A stretch of DNA of 36,355 nt from Balneolaceae bacterium (GCA_007134695.1 SLKI01000070.1:1-36355); one strand, 5' to 3'. Counted from the first letter of the stretch, positions 1-9,412 are shown. Numbers and translations: made by a program. The notes: a model not told the origin generated them from the sequence alone.

Positions 1-499
1 CACGCACTTCGATCGGCGATCGAACACCCGAGGAGATGGCCAGTTCAAAAACGGGATCTTGAGACGGATCCATCTTCATGATTCGGGGCGGGTCAATACC
101 GTCAGGCAGCTCGGTTCGAGCTCGTTCAAGCTGTCGACTCGCATCCTGAAGGGCAATATCTATATCGGTATCGAAGTCGAAATACATCTCGATATAGCTG
201 CGCCCCTCGGAAGCCCTCCCGTGAATTTCAGCCAGATTTTCAGTTGCGGAAAGATTACGTTCCAGCGGCCGCGTTACCTGCTCTTCAATCACTTCTGGCG
301 TAACACCGGGATAATTTACCACCACGCGGATATGAGGATAATCGATCTGGGGCATCAGATCCACAGCCAGGCGGCCCGAAAACAGAATACCCAGTACAAT
401 GACGACAGAGGTAATTGCCATCGTACTTACCGGGCGCCGGATAGACCAGGAGGAAATGCCTCTGTAGGAAGTTGTGGATTCGTTTTCAGAAATGCTCAT
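1..499 (-). CDS. RND efflux permease, N-terminal part (cut by window edge)
   Basis: Only the first 166 codons are in the window; the reading frame is open to base 1. The product starts MSISENES, has a cytoplasmic stretch ending SIRRPVST, a first membrane helix (about residues 26-45), then the start of the periplasmic porter domain with the family motifs DLMPQIDYPHI and VNYPGVTPEVIEEQVTRPLE. These are typical of AcrB/HAE-type resistance-nodulation-division pumps, which export substrates from inner membrane or periplasm using the proton gradient. The ATG at 499-497 lies 8 bases after the stop of the upstream adaptor gene and has an AGGTG ribosome site in front, so the two genes are one transcription unit. 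Substrate cannot be told. Seen: motifs and linkage; family function is established; the rest of the protein is not visible. Confidence 0.9.
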   Translation of the reverse strand, partial: MSISENESTTSYRGISSWSIRRPVSTMAITSVVIVLGILFSGRLAVDLMPQIDYPHIRVVVNYPGVTPEVIEEQVTRPLERNLSATENLAEIHGRASEGRSYIEMYFDFDTDIDIALQDASRQLERARTELPDGIDPPRIMKMDPSQDPVFELAISSGVRSPIEVR

Positions 500-507
500 A
501 CAAACAC

Positions 508-1572
508 CTAATTCCTGAATCCATAGCGCCGAAACGTTCCTACCACCTGGACTTCTGAGCCATTATCGAGTGCATCCAGATTGGCAGCAGCCACTTTCAC
601 TCCGGACTCAATCCCTTCGATAACTTCAGCAAAACCATCTCGCTGAATGCCAATATCCACGACAATCATACGAACCCTCTCTTCATTTTCATCCAATACA
701 AATAAAACACTCTCTCCATCACGCTCTGCGACCGCTTCTGATGGCACGGTGAGTACTTCACGACGATCATCCGCCGAAAAACGAACACGTGCCAAATAAC
801 CCGGTCGAACTTCCGGAGTTTCTTCATTCAGATCGAGTTCAACTTCGACGGTAAATAAACGGGTGACTGCATCCATGCTGGGGAATATCCGCCGAATCGA
901 ACCATCAATTATTCTGTCCGGATAAGCATCCAGCCTGATCTCAACCGGCTGCCCTTCAGACAATCCTGCAAGATTCAATTCTGATACACCGGGGCGAACA
1001 ACCAGCAGATCCATATTGGTAACCGTAAACATCCGTTCGTTTACAGAAACGCTATTTCCCGGTTCAGAAAGTCGTGCAGTCACTACACCGTCGATCGGCG
1101 CCCGAACAGTTCCGAACTCAATTTCCAGCTCCAGGCGTTCAACCTCACCTTCCGCTCGTTCCTGGTCTCTTCGGGATGTGAGCAGTTCTGCAAGGGAAAT
1201 AGCTTCGCGTTCGTACAGCAGTTCGTTACGTTCCCTGATATCCCGGGCTTCATCAAGTGCGGCCCTGGCCTGCCGAAGTTGTGTTTGTTGCGAGCGCACA
1301 TCAATTCTGGCCAGAATATCTCCTTTGCTTACGGTTTGGCCCTCTTCAAAATGTACTTCCTCAACCAGGCCTGAGACCCTGGATGCAACATAAGAGCGCT
1401 GGTAGGCAACCACCTCGGATGAAACCGAAAAGCTGTCGGACAGATTTCTGGTTTCTACCTCTGCAACGGTCACAGAAATAGCAGTCGATCTGCTTGATGA
1501 ATTCTCATCATCGTTGCATGAATAAACCAACACTGAAGTTATCAGTAACAGGGGCAATGCTATTTTTTTCAT
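508..1572 (-). CDS. RND efflux periplasmic adaptor lipoprotein (membrane fusion protein)
   Basis: A 354-residue protein with a lipoprotein signal peptide ending LVYSC (Cys19 would be lipidated). Next comes one half of a lipoyl-like hairpin domain (about residues 60-92, ending DILARID), a charged coiled-coil hairpin (about 93-150), the second lipoyl half (VRAPIDGVVTARL, about 155-170), and a beta-barrel plus membrane-proximal domain to the C-terminus. This order is that of HlyD/AcrA-type adaptors that bridge an inner-membrane RND pump and an outer-membrane TolC channel. The RND permease follows after 8 bases, so it is the direct partner; no TolC gene belongs to this unit in the window. A strong terminator just upstream (1610-1643) separates it from the tolC-adaptor-RND operon, so it should have its own promoter within the A/T-rich 40 bases before the ATG. 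Confidence 0.93.
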   Translation of the reverse strand: MKKIALPLLLITSVLVYSCNDDENSSSRSTAISVTVAEVETRNLSDSFSVSSEVVAYQRSYVASRVSGLVEEVHFEEGQTVSKGDILARIDVRSQQTQLRQARAALDEARDIRERNELLYEREAISLAELLTSRRDQERAEGEVERLELEIEFGTVRAPIDGVVTARLSEPGNSVSVNERMFTVTNMDLLVVRPGVSELNLAGLSEGQPVEIRLDAYPDRIIDGSIRRIFPSMDAVTRLFTVEVELDLNEETPEVRPGYLARVRFSADDRREVLTVPSEAVAERDGESVLFVLDENEERVRMIVVDIGIQRDGFAEVIEGIESGVKVAAANLDALDNGSEVQVVGTFRRYGFRN

Positions 1573-1609
1573 ACAACATTAAAATAATAAATATTTAGTT
1601 CTTACCCCC

Positions 1610-1643
1610 AAAAAAAAGGGCTCCCTGGCCCGGGTGCCCTTTT
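1610..1643 (-). terminator. Rho-independent terminator of the tetR-linked efflux operon
   Basis: Read on the minus strand, AAAAGGGC is followed by a 14-base loop region and GCCCTTTT, a perfect 8-bp stem that runs into a T-tract of eight. It lies about 100 bases past the stop codon of the 1744-5550 permease and just before the next adaptor gene, the expected place for the end of the first efflux operon. Confidence 0.8.
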
Positions 1644-1743
1644 CGGTTGGTCTCAAGTCGTCTCTCTATATATTCTGAATTAAGGGTATTATGAGCAGTT
1701 CACTGTGTTCGGCATCTGCATTCTGATGTTACTTGTTCAGATG

Positions 1744-4700
1744 TCAGATTGGCTTCTCTTTATCTACACGTCCGGATATCAGTATACCTAGTCGGTTCGC
1801 AAATGAATCCATCGCCGAATAGAGAACCGGGACAACAACCAGTGTTAAAAATGTAGCAAACGTCAATCCGCTGATGATAGCGATTCCCATCGGGCCCCAG
1901 AACGCTGTACTGTCGGACCCAAACTGAAAATCGGGATCAAAATTTTCAAAAAGATTCACAAAGTCGATATTGATCCCGAACGTGAGCGGCACAAGGCCGA
2001 GAATTGTTGTCAGTGCCGTCAACATCACCGGCCGGAAACGAATGGCACCCGCTTCGACGATTGCTCGTGTTCGGTCGTGCCCTTTCTCCAGGAGCTGTTT
2101 CACGTAGTCGAGAAGCACCACATTGTTGATGCAGACAATACCGGCGAGTGAAATGATCCCGATAAAGGTCATCAGGCCAAACGGTGTACGGGTCAGGATG
2201 AGGCCCAGGAATACACCGAGTAGACTCAGCCCGACCGCGGTAATAATGATGAAAGGCGAAATCAGGTTGTTAAACTTGGCCAACAGGACCAGAAAGATCA
2301 GGGCAAACCCTACCAGCAAAGCTGTGGTCAAAAAACCGAAGGCCTCCTCCTGCTCTTCAAATTCTCCGGTATACTGCATATGGTAACCCTCCGGTAGCTG
2401 TTCCCTGTAGTCGGCAAGCAGCTCCTGAACTTCGGCCAGCACTTCCGGGCCGCTGAAGCCGGGAGTGGCATACCCCTCAATAGTCGCGGTTCTCTGCAGG
2501 TTCAGCCGGGTGATCGTCCCCAGCCCGCTGCCTTCTTCAAAATCTGCTATCGCTACGAGCGGCACATACCCATCCATCGTGCCGACATTCAGGTCTGCAA
2601 GATCCTCCAGGTTCTGCCGGTCTTCAGGCCGTAAACGCACCCGGATATCATATTCATCCTCCCCGTCTCTCCACTTGCTTGCTTCCAGGCCTGTATTGGC
2701 AATCCGAATCGTCTGCCCGATGTCGGCCATGTTCAGTCCGAAGCGGCTGGCCCGCTCATAATCGACGAGAACCCGGTATTCCGGAAATCCACCGCTGATA
2801 TTGTTGCGTACATCGACCAATCCCGGAATAGTACGTGTAGCCGATGCCTCATTCAGTCTGTCGGTAATTTCATGTGTAATTCTGACGATTTCATCAAAAT
2901 CTTCGCCGGAAATTTCGATGTTAACCGGTGGGCCGGTCGGAGGCCCAACTTGCTCTCCGTCGATATTAATGATCTGATCGGGGATATCGCGAACCACCTG
3001 ACGAATTTTACTCATCGTTACACTGGATGGTTCAATCCGGTCGCCGAAATCGACCAGGTTCATCGTAATCCTCGATCGCTCCGGGCTCTGAGCCCCGCCT
3101 CCGAAGAATGGATCTCCGGATACTCCCACATTGGTCTGGATATTCTCAACATTGGCTTTGACAGCAGGATCCTCATCGATCAGGCGGTAGATCCTTTGCT
3201 GTACTTCCTCGGCGACCTCGTTGCTTGCATAGATATTCATTCCGATGGGGCCTTCGAGCTCAATAATAATGTTATTCGGATCGGTATCGGGAAAGAACTC
3301 CACTCCGGTTGGTATTACGGCAAACAATGTGAAAATGCTGATTAATACTCCCATAACCGAGCTGAGGAGCAATGAACGGTTATCGGTGATGATCAGCGGC
3401 CTGTCCTCGCGCCGGAACGTACCGATCAGGCCGATGGCAAACAGCGATAAAGGCAGCGTCATCAGCCATAACCAAACCTCTCCGCCGACCTCCCTTCCCA
3501 GGGATACAAGTCCGAGTACAATGGCAATGAACAGACCAAGTGCAATCCCCCCGAGAACCGAATAGAGACCTCCCCGGTAGATCGCTTCCACAAGGTGAAC
3601 CATGACAGCCAATGCTCCCAAAACCGCAAAAAGGCCTGCAACCATAAAAATAGCAGGTGCAACGGGAGAAAATAGCCCGACAAGGCCACCAAGCAGTGCC
3701 AATCCAAGGGCCATAACCAGGCTTCCGATACCGAAGGTGTTTCGCAACATGGCATAACGTTTCGAATAGTCCCGCATCAGCATCCAGTCCAGAAAGCTGC
3801 GATAAAGATCGATAATTCGCGGAAGAGTAACGGTCGAAAACCGGTCAGACGCCGGTTTGACAAGAAACCGGTAGGTCAAATAGAAAAAGATTACGGCCAG
3901 AATCGAGACCATCAGTGTGGTCGCATTGGCCATGCCGATAGCAATTGACAAAAACAGAATCGCCGCAATGGAAAACCCTTTGACAAACCGGGTCATGGGT
4001 GGTTTCTCTTCTGTCTCAAGCCGGACGAAGTAGGTCGTTAAAACCGGATAGATCACCAGCGCAACAAAAAGCGAACAGAGCAGTACGATGATCAACGTCA
4101 TCGGCAGAAATCCCATAAACTGTCCGATGATTCCCGGCCAGAAAAGCATGGGTGCAAACGCAGCGATCAAGGTTGCGGTGGCCGCTATTACTGCATATCC
4201 AACTTCATTGGTGGCCAGTTTGGCCGCCTCGAGACGGCTGTGGCCAAGCTCCCGGAACCGATAGATGTTTTCAACCACGACGATCGCATTATCCACCAGA
4301 AGACCGAGTGCGATAATCAGGCTGAAAAGAATGACGAAGTTGGCCGTGTAGCCGAGTGCGTTGATCACGATAAAACCGACAAGGATGGAGAGAGGTACCG
4401 CTGTGCCTACGAGCAGTGCGTTGCGCACTCCCAGAAAGAAAACCAGAACAAGGATTACAAAAAGCATCCCGCTTATAATGCTGTTTTCAAGATCGGAGAT
4501 AAGCTCCTCAACATGCTCACTCTCATCCCCGGTGATTACAACATTGGTTCCTGTCGGCAGATTGTACTCTTCGATCGCCGCCGTCACCTCTTCGACCGTT
4601 TCGAGGATGTTAACTCCGGGGCGCTTTTTGATGTTGAGGCTGATCACCTGACTGTCTCCGATCTCCGTGTCTTCGAGATCGACCATACGGCCATTCTCCT

Positions 4701-5550
4701 CCACTTTGTAGGCCCTCAGCCTGGAGAAGCTCTCCCTGTCTTTAAAACCGAACAGCACTTCTGCCACATCTCTCATATAGACCAGGCCGGGACCGTGCGG
4801 GCCTTCGCCCATCGGCCGGGCAACTACCAGATCTTCGATCTCCTCCGGCCGGTCAAACTCTCCGCTGACCCGGACCAGATAACTCATCCTGTCTACATCC
4901 ACCGTACCGCCCGGTATGGTCAGGTTTTGATTCTGAATAGCGCCGACAAGCTGGCCGAAGGTAAGTCCATACCCGTTCAATGCCGCCAGATCCACATTGA
5001 CCTGTACTTCCCGCTCGACGTCGCCGACCATCTCCGCTTCCCGCACACCGGAAATCGTCTCCAGCCGATCCTGCAGCCGATCGGAAACTTCAGACAGCCT
5101 GGACAGCGGGTAATCGGCCGACAGGTTGACGGTCATGATCGGCATATCGTCCAGATCGATTTCGATGATAAACGGCTCCTCGGCATCCGGAGGCAGCTCC
5201 GTCCTGGCCAGGTCGACCCGTTCACGAACACGCTGGCTCGCCTCCGTCATCGGAACATCCAGATCGAACTCCACGACGACGGAACTGAAACTTTCGGTGG
5301 TGGTCGAACGGATCTCATTGACTCCGTTGATCCCCTGCAGCTCCCGTTCGATTGGCTGGGTCACAAGGGACTCCATATCGACCGGGCTGATCCCCGGATA
5401 GATGGTGTTGATAATAAAAATCGGAATTTCGATTTGGGGATTGGACTCCTTGGGGATTGTCATGTAGCTGAACATCCCGCCGAAGACCAGGATTACCGCC
5501 AGGACCACTACCGCCGTACGGTTTTTTAACGTGTAATCGGTGAGTTTCAT
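1744..5550 (-). CDS. AcrB-family RND efflux permease, enlarged (1268 aa)
   Basis: Inner-membrane proton-driven pump of the HAE/AcrB type. It opens with MKLTDYTLKNRTAVVVLAVI (first helix), has the porter motif NTIYPGISPVDMESLVTQPIE, and the TM4 motif GLLVDNAIVVVENIYR that carries the proton-relay Asp. The C-terminal half repeats the fold, with GEFEEQEEAF before TM8 and the late helices around TFIGIISLAGIVCINNVVLL. AcrB is about 1050 residues; the extra length is a membrane-rich insertion of roughly 200 residues (about 520-720) between TM6 and TM7. It follows the adaptor gene by 84 bases in the order tetR-tolC-adaptor-permease, and a terminator lies downstream. Acidic periplasmic loops fit a salt-tolerant host. 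Substrate is unknown; regulation by the linked TetR protein is inferred. Confidence 0.95.
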   Translation of the reverse strand: MKLTDYTLKNRTAVVVLAVILVFGGMFSYMTIPKESNPQIEIPIFIINTIYPGISPVDMESLVTQPIERELQGINGVNEIRSTTTESFSSVVVEFDLDVPMTEASQRVRERVDLARTELPPDAEEPFIIEIDLDDMPIMTVNLSADYPLSRLSEVSDRLQDRLETISGVREAEMVGDVEREVQVNVDLAALNGYGLTFGQLVGAIQNQNLTIPGGTVDVDRMSYLVRVSGEFDRPEEIEDLVVARPMGEGPHGPGLVYMRDVAEVLFGFKDRESFSRLRAYKVEENGRMVDLEDTEIGDSQVISLNIKKRPGVNILETVEEVTAAIEEYNLPTGTNVVITGDESEHVEELISDLENSIISGMLFVILVLVFFLGVRNALLVGTAVPLSILVGFIVINALGYTANFVILFSLIIALGLLVDNAIVVVENIYRFRELGHSRLEAAKLATNEVGYAVIAATATLIAAFAPMLFWPGIIGQFMGFLPMTLIIVLLCSLFVALVIYPVLTTYFVRLETEEKPPMTRFVKGFSIAAILFLSIAIGMANATTLMVSILAVIFFYLTYRFLVKPASDRFSTVTLPRIIDLYRSFLDWMLMRDYSKRYAMLRNTFGIGSLVMALGLALLGGLVGLFSPVAPAIFMVAGLFAVLGALAVMVHLVEAIYRGGLYSVLGGIALGLFIAIVLGLVSLGREVGGEVWLWLMTLPLSLFAIGLIGTFRREDRPLIITDNRSLLLSSVMGVLISIFTLFAVIPTGVEFFPDTDPNNIIIELEGPIGMNIYASNEVAEEVQQRIYRLIDEDPAVKANVENIQTNVGVSGDPFFGGGAQSPERSRITMNLVDFGDRIEPSSVTMSKIRQVVRDIPDQIINIDGEQVGPPTGPPVNIEISGEDFDEIVRITHEITDRLNEASATRTIPGLVDVRNNISGGFPEYRVLVDYERASRFGLNMADIGQTIRIANTGLEASKWRDGEDEYDIRVRLRPEDRQNLEDLADLNVGTMDGYVPLVAIADFEEGSGLGTITRLNLQRTATIEGYATPGFSGPEVLAEVQELLADYREQLPEGYHMQYTGEFEEQEEAFGFLTTALLVGFALIFLVLLAKFNNLISPFIIITAVGLSLLGVFLGLILTRTPFGLMTFIGIISLAGIVCINNVVLLDYVKQLLEKGHDRTRAIVEAGAIRFRPVMLTALTTILGLVPLTFGINIDFVNLFENFDPDFQFGSDSTAFWGPMGIAIISGLTFATFLTLVVVPVLYSAMDSFANRLGILISGRVDKEKPI

Positions 5551-5634
5551 GAAATTGTTAAAAGATCCGTTTGAAATTTTTTGAATTCCGGCTGCACTCT
5601 ACGTTACACCAGCATGGCCAGGGACAGGGTGTTC

Positions 5635-6750
5635 CTATTCGATTGAACTCCTTGAAAACTCCTGGCGTTGAAGCGATCGTGCCTTGCTGTCGCTGTCGGT
5701 GTTATTGAGAATATTCAGCCGATCTCCGATGCTTAGCAGGCTGATCCCGCTGATCACTACTTCGTCACCTTCATTCAGCCCGTCTACAACTTCCACAAGG
5801 GAGCCGACAGTCGACCCTGTTCGTATCGGAACAAGGTCTGCTACTTTTACCCCATTTTCCTCTACGACAAGAAAAACAAAGAGCCCGGTTTCGTCCCGGA
5901 TCACCGCTGTTCTGGGAATGATGACCGCATCTTCTATCGTTCGGCGCTTGACCCTGAGATCAACGACCATCTCCGGTTTGATCCGTCCATCCAGATTTTC
6001 AAGTTCAATTTCGACCGGGTAAGTTCGCGTAGCGCTGTCGATCACATTTCCCGCATAGGTAATCTGCGTCTCAAACCGTGGAATCTCCAACGCCCGGAAC
6101 TGCGTTTGAACAAGGCTTCCTTCGGAGATTTCGCCAACAAACCGCTCGGGGATGCCTGCTGTAATCCGGATCGGGTTGATATCCACAAGCCTCACTACCG
6201 GCATACCCGGATTGATTAACTCTCCGGAGCGAACAAATCGTTCTTCCACGCGTCCGTCGAACGGTGCCTGGATATGGGCATCCTGGAGCTGCTTTTCTGC
6301 CTGATCGAGCTGAGCCCGTGCCTGATCTCGCTGCGCCTGGGCATTGAGATAGTCCTGTGTACTAATCACTTCATCCTCGTAGAGAGTTCGCATACGCCGA
6401 TAGGTGTCGTCGGCCAATTCGAAAACTGTTTTGGCTGCCTGATGCTGTGCTCTGCTCAGCCGATCGTCCATCTCGGCGATCACATCTCCCTGGCGAAGAA
6501 CCGTTCCTCGTTCAACAACGGATTGGATACGACCGCTCGATTCGGCCGAGATCTGGGCGTCCCGAACCGCTTCCGTTACCCCGCCGACCCGAATAAACTC
6601 TTCGAAAGAGCCGGGCTGAATGGTGATCGTCTCCACCGGAATTTGCCGAACTCTTTCATTAGCATTGTTCTCTGTATCTTCAATGGCCTCGCAAGCGGCG
6701 AGCATCAGTATCAGGCCGGCCAGCCCTGTCCATTTCATCATTCTTTTCAT
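5635..6750 (-). CDS. RND efflux periplasmic adaptor lipoprotein
   Basis: HlyD/AcrA-type adaptor. From the chosen ATG (6750) the protein is 371 residues and begins MKRMMKWTG with a lipobox LMLAAC (Cys20). An in-frame ATG nine codons upstream (6777) is possible, but it would put a charged tail before the signal peptide. Domains: first lipoyl half with SSGRIQSVVERG, coiled-coil hairpin rich in Gln and Ala (RDQARAQLDQAEKQLQ), second lipoyl half (IQAPFDGRVEERF), then beta-barrel and membrane-proximal domains. It sits 60 to 32 bases after tolC (depending on start) and 84 bases before the RND permease, so it is the middle part of a complete tripartite pump. It differs clearly from the other adaptor at 508-1572, arguing for distinct pumps rather than a recent duplication. 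Confidence 0.93.
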   Translation of the reverse strand: MKRMMKWTGLAGLILMLAACEAIEDTENNANERVRQIPVETITIQPGSFEEFIRVGGVTEAVRDAQISAESSGRIQSVVERGTVLRQGDVIAEMDDRLSRAQHQAAKTVFELADDTYRRMRTLYEDEVISTQDYLNAQAQRDQARAQLDQAEKQLQDAHIQAPFDGRVEERFVRSGELINPGMPVVRLVDINPIRITAGIPERFVGEISEGSLVQTQFRALEIPRFETQITYAGNVIDSATRTYPVEIELENLDGRIKPEMVVDLRVKRRTIEDAVIIPRTAVIRDETGLFVFLVVEENGVKVADLVPIRTGSTVGSLVEVVDGLNEGDEVVISGISLLSIGDRLNILNNTDSDSKARSLQRQEFSRSSIE

Positions 6751-6809
6751 GGTTCCGTTTGTTTTATAAAATCTCATCGTACTTTCGGTTTTCTGTTTCT
6801 TCCGCCACC

Positions 6810-8405
6810 CTAACGTTCATATAACCGTCCGGAAACCGGCTCACCTGTAACTTTGCGATATTCACTGAGAGCCTGCAAATAGTCGTGCACCGCCGACAGA
6901 TAATTGAGACGGCTCTGATCGAGAAGGGAGGAAGCCTGTCTCTCTTCCAGCGGCGTTCCGATTCCCTCCCTGAGACGTTTCAATGAATTTTCGTAGTTGA
7001 GCTCGGCCTGTTCAATATTTCGTTGTTGGCTTCGGATTCGCTGGTGAGCAGTTTCCAGGTTGCGAACGGCCTGTTCAACTTCCAGATAGATACTGTTTTT
7101 CAACGCCTCCTGATCGATCTCGGCCTGGCGAATCTCGATATTGTTTTGTTCAACCTGGGCCCGGGTCTGCAAGCCGCTGAAGATCGACCAGTTGAACGAA
7201 ACGCCCACAGCAATCGCCGGATCCCAGTATGCATTATCAAAAAACCTCCGCTGAGTTGCCGTAAATGCAAAATCCTCCCCTTCGACCGGTGAAATAACCT
7301 GACGGTTGTCCGGGACCTGTCCGATATACATAGCACTGGCAAATGCGTTGACCGAGGGAACCCAGCGTGAACGGGTAATAGAGCGGTTGATATCGAGTAA
7401 GTCCAGATAATACTCGCTCTGACGCAGGTCCGGACGCCGGTTAACTGCCAGCCGGTAAGCCTCCTCCGTATTCAGAATCTCCGTATCGGCCGGCTCGTCG
7501 AACTTCAGATCACCGTGCAGGTGCAGCCGGGTTTGAACCGGAATTCCAAGCTGAAGGCTCAGGTTCTTGCGGGCCAGTTCTACCTGGTTTTCCGCCTGAA
7601 TCAACTCAGTCTCCAGGTTGACCAGCTCCACTTCGGCACTTATCCTGTCGTACCTGCTCAAAATTCCGGCTTCTACTGCACGCCGGGTCTCTTCAACAGT
7701 ACGTTCGAGCCTTTCAACACTTGTGCGCAACACTTCGGTCTGTTCCTGTGCCAAAAGTGCCGAGTAGAATGTACTCTTGATTTGATCAATCACAATCTGC
7801 TGTTCACGCTGAAACTGCTCTTGATTGATATCCCTCATCTGGCGTGCTCCGCGAATGGCGGCAAATGCGCCTCGGTTATAGAGAACCTGGCTGATGGTGA
7901 CGCCGGCTTCGAACTGGTTGTCGACGGCAAAGGGGTTGTCGTCGGTGACCAGTGAAATTCCAGCTTCTCTCATTCCTTCCTCCTGCCGGTCGATAAACTC
8001 CTCGAAAGAGATCGGCTCGGTATCGGGATCATCATCCGTTCGGGCCGATTCGTTATAGACCAGCCAGTCGAGCGCACCAAACAGATCAAACAGTCCTCCC
8101 GCCTCCGTTCCGGCAAAGGGGTTGGGTGTCACAATGTTTCGGGTATATCTTCCGGATGCGCTGATCTGCGGATAAACCGAACTCCAGGCTTCCCTTATCT
8201 GCTGATCGGCCATCTCCATATCGAGCATACCTTTTCGTACCATATAGTTGTTCAGCAGAGCGATCTCGATCGCCTCTTCCAGGCTGATGGTAAGCTCTTC
8301 CGGCACCTCCGGATCCTGGTCTGAAAGAGCGGACCCTTGTGCTACCGGCTCTTGTAACAGAGTCATTACAGCAATCGTTATTAGCAGTGACTTCGTCAGA
8401 TTCAT
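6810..8405 (-). CDS. TolC-family outer-membrane efflux channel
   Basis: A 531-residue outer-membrane factor. It has a signal peptide (about residues 1-22, MNLTKSLLITIAVMTLL...) and two copies of the long alpha-helical/beta-strand unit. The helices are rich in Gln, Arg and Glu, as in the stretch EQTEVLRTSVERLERTVEE, and the ending has the usual pattern LLDQSRLNYLSAVHDYLQAL. Family proteins form a trimeric barrel and tunnel that lets an RND pump empty outside the cell. An acidic stretch (SARTDDDPDTEPISFEEFID) in the first half is an insertion relative to compact TolC proteins. It is the first structural gene of the operon; the 109-base gap to tetR carries an inverted repeat that matches another in front of tetR. 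Confidence 0.93.
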   Translation of the reverse strand: MNLTKSLLITIAVMTLLQEPVAQGSALSDQDPEVPEELTISLEEAIEIALLNNYMVRKGMLDMEMADQQIREAWSSVYPQISASGRYTRNIVTPNPFAGTEAGGLFDLFGALDWLVYNESARTDDDPDTEPISFEEFIDRQEEGMREAGISLVTDDNPFAVDNQFEAGVTISQVLYNRGAFAAIRGARQMRDINQEQFQREQQIVIDQIKSTFYSALLAQEQTEVLRTSVERLERTVEETRRAVEAGILSRYDRISAEVELVNLETELIQAENQVELARKNLSLQLGIPVQTRLHLHGDLKFDEPADTEILNTEEAYRLAVNRRPDLRQSEYYLDLLDINRSITRSRWVPSVNAFASAMYIGQVPDNRQVISPVEGEDFAFTATQRRFFDNAYWDPAIAVGVSFNWSIFSGLQTRAQVEQNNIEIRQAEIDQEALKNSIYLEVEQAVRNLETAHQRIRSQQRNIEQAELNYENSLKRLREGIGTPLEERQASSLLDQSRLNYLSAVHDYLQALSEYRKVTGEPVSGRLYER

Positions 8406-8502
8406 TATTCAGCCATCATTAAATTCTGTCGGCTAACTCTTTGAAGGAGCAACCGATAACTTTCCGGTACAGATACGTCATACCTCAACAATTGTTTCAA
8501 AA

Positions 8503-8519
8503 AATGACCGAGAGTCATT
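8503..8519. promoter_or_regulatory. Candidate TetR operator in front of tolC
   Basis: AATGACCGAGAGTCATT is a perfect inverted repeat (6-bp arms AATGAC/GTCATT, 5-base centre). On the minus strand it reads AATGACTCTCGGTCATT, which matches 14 of 17 bases of the site at 9238-9254. It overlaps the tetR stop codon and is about 100 bases upstream of the tolC ATG. The size and symmetry suit a TetR-family dimer. Binding is inferred. Confidence 0.6.
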
Positions 8520-9171
8520 CTTTTTTTGCCATTCCTTCGCCAAGCAGGTGAATAAATGATTTGAACATCGATTCGATATCGAGCTCGATATCGTCCAGCA
8601 GGGCTGAGTGATGACCCGAGTTTTTCAAATAGGCGACCTGAACAAGGCCGCGAGAGCTCGCCCAGATCATAACGGCCAGCTGTTTCGCATCGTAACTATC
8701 GTCGATCGACCCATCCTGCATACCGATCTGAAGGGCTCTGGTTATGTAAGAGTGGTTTTCTCTAGCGTTCTCCTCACAGCGTTTGGCGATTGGATCACTC
8801 TGTAAAAATTCCAGATCCTGTATACTTTCGTAATAAATAAATGCATGGAAGTAGATCGGTTGTTCCCGGACAAAATCGAGATATTCCTCCCCCATCTGCC
8901 GAATCAGTTGAAGCCCCGGCTTGTCGATCGTCAACACTTTAGCGAATCTCCGGTTCAACAATCTCGAACCCCGTTCCGCAAGCCCCAGATAGATAGCAGA
9001 CTTATTTTTAAAATAGAGGTAGAGAGTTCCCTTGCTCAGTTCCGTTTCCTCGGCAACGTCGTCCATCGTCATCGATTCGAATCCCTTTTTGCGGATCACC
9101 TCTTCTGCCGCATCGATGATCAGCTCACGGCGTTTCTCTTTTTCGCGTCGTTTTCGTTCTTCTGTTCCCAA
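8515..9171 (-). CDS. TetR/AcrR-family repressor of the efflux operon
   Basis: A 218-residue regulator. The N-terminal helix-turn-helix domain is clear: RELIIDAAEEVIRKKGFESM, then MDDVAEETELSKGTLYLYF (recognition helix about residues 46-55). The C-terminal ligand-binding half is helical and variable, as usual in this family. The start is a TTG at 9171-9169, supported by GGAG placed six bases upstream; no ATG lies near the conserved start. It is encoded directly ahead of tolC-adaptor-RND on the same strand, and inverted repeats of the same sequence flank it, so autoregulation and repression of the pump are likely. The inducer is unknown. Confidence is high for the family and moderate for the regulatory target. 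Confidence 0.93.
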   Translation of the reverse strand: MGTEERKRREKEKRRELIIDAAEEVIRKKGFESMTMDDVAEETELSKGTLYLYFKNKSAIYLGLAERGSRLLNRRFAKVLTIDKPGLQLIRQMGEEYLDFVREQPIYFHAFIYYESIQDLEFLQSDPIAKRCEENARENHSYITRALQIGMQDGSIDDSYDAKQLAVMIWASSRGLVQVAYLKNSGHHSALLDDIELDIESMFKSFIHLLGEGMAKKE

Positions 9172-9237
9172 AAGTCTCCGGATTGATTTCTTTCCTGCAA
9201 TATCAGCTGTGTACGTTACAGGTTAAAAACCCAATAT

Positions 9238-9254
9238 AATGACTATCAGTCACT
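9238..9254. promoter_or_regulatory. Candidate TetR operator in front of tetR
   Basis: AATGACTATCAGTCACT contains the perfect palindromic arms TGACT/AGTCA around ATC. It is 67 bases upstream of the tetR start and resembles the site at 8503-8519 (14 of 17 bases). It overlaps a possible -10 element on the minus strand, as expected for an autorepressed promoter. Confidence 0.6.
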
Positions 9255-9271
9255 TTGTGAATACCGGTCAA
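9243..9271 (-). promoter_or_regulatory. Possible tetR promoter
   Basis: On the minus strand TTGACC (9271-9266) is followed after 17 bases by TGATAG (9248-9243). The -35 is good and the -10 weak (TGATAG against TATAAT). The putative operator at 9238-9254 overlaps the -10. This is a prediction from spacing only; Bacteroidota often use other promoter patterns. Confidence 0.35.
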
Positions 9272-9412
9272 AAATTTTTGAGAATTCTTTACAAACCGGA
9301 TCGAGACAGGCTTACAAAGTGTAGAGAAGATGAGCTATCGGTATCCTTTAATCTCTCTTTCCCGAGTCTGATACTCTCATTGTCTTTCACAATATCCAGC
9401 TTCCGGCATCTC

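Noticed and set aside
4240-5529. Long plus-strand open frame (429 codons) opposite the RND permease
   Set aside because: It is the antisense of a well-supported permease; the product is Arg/His/Asp-rich with no domain. Long antisense frames like this arise from codon bias.
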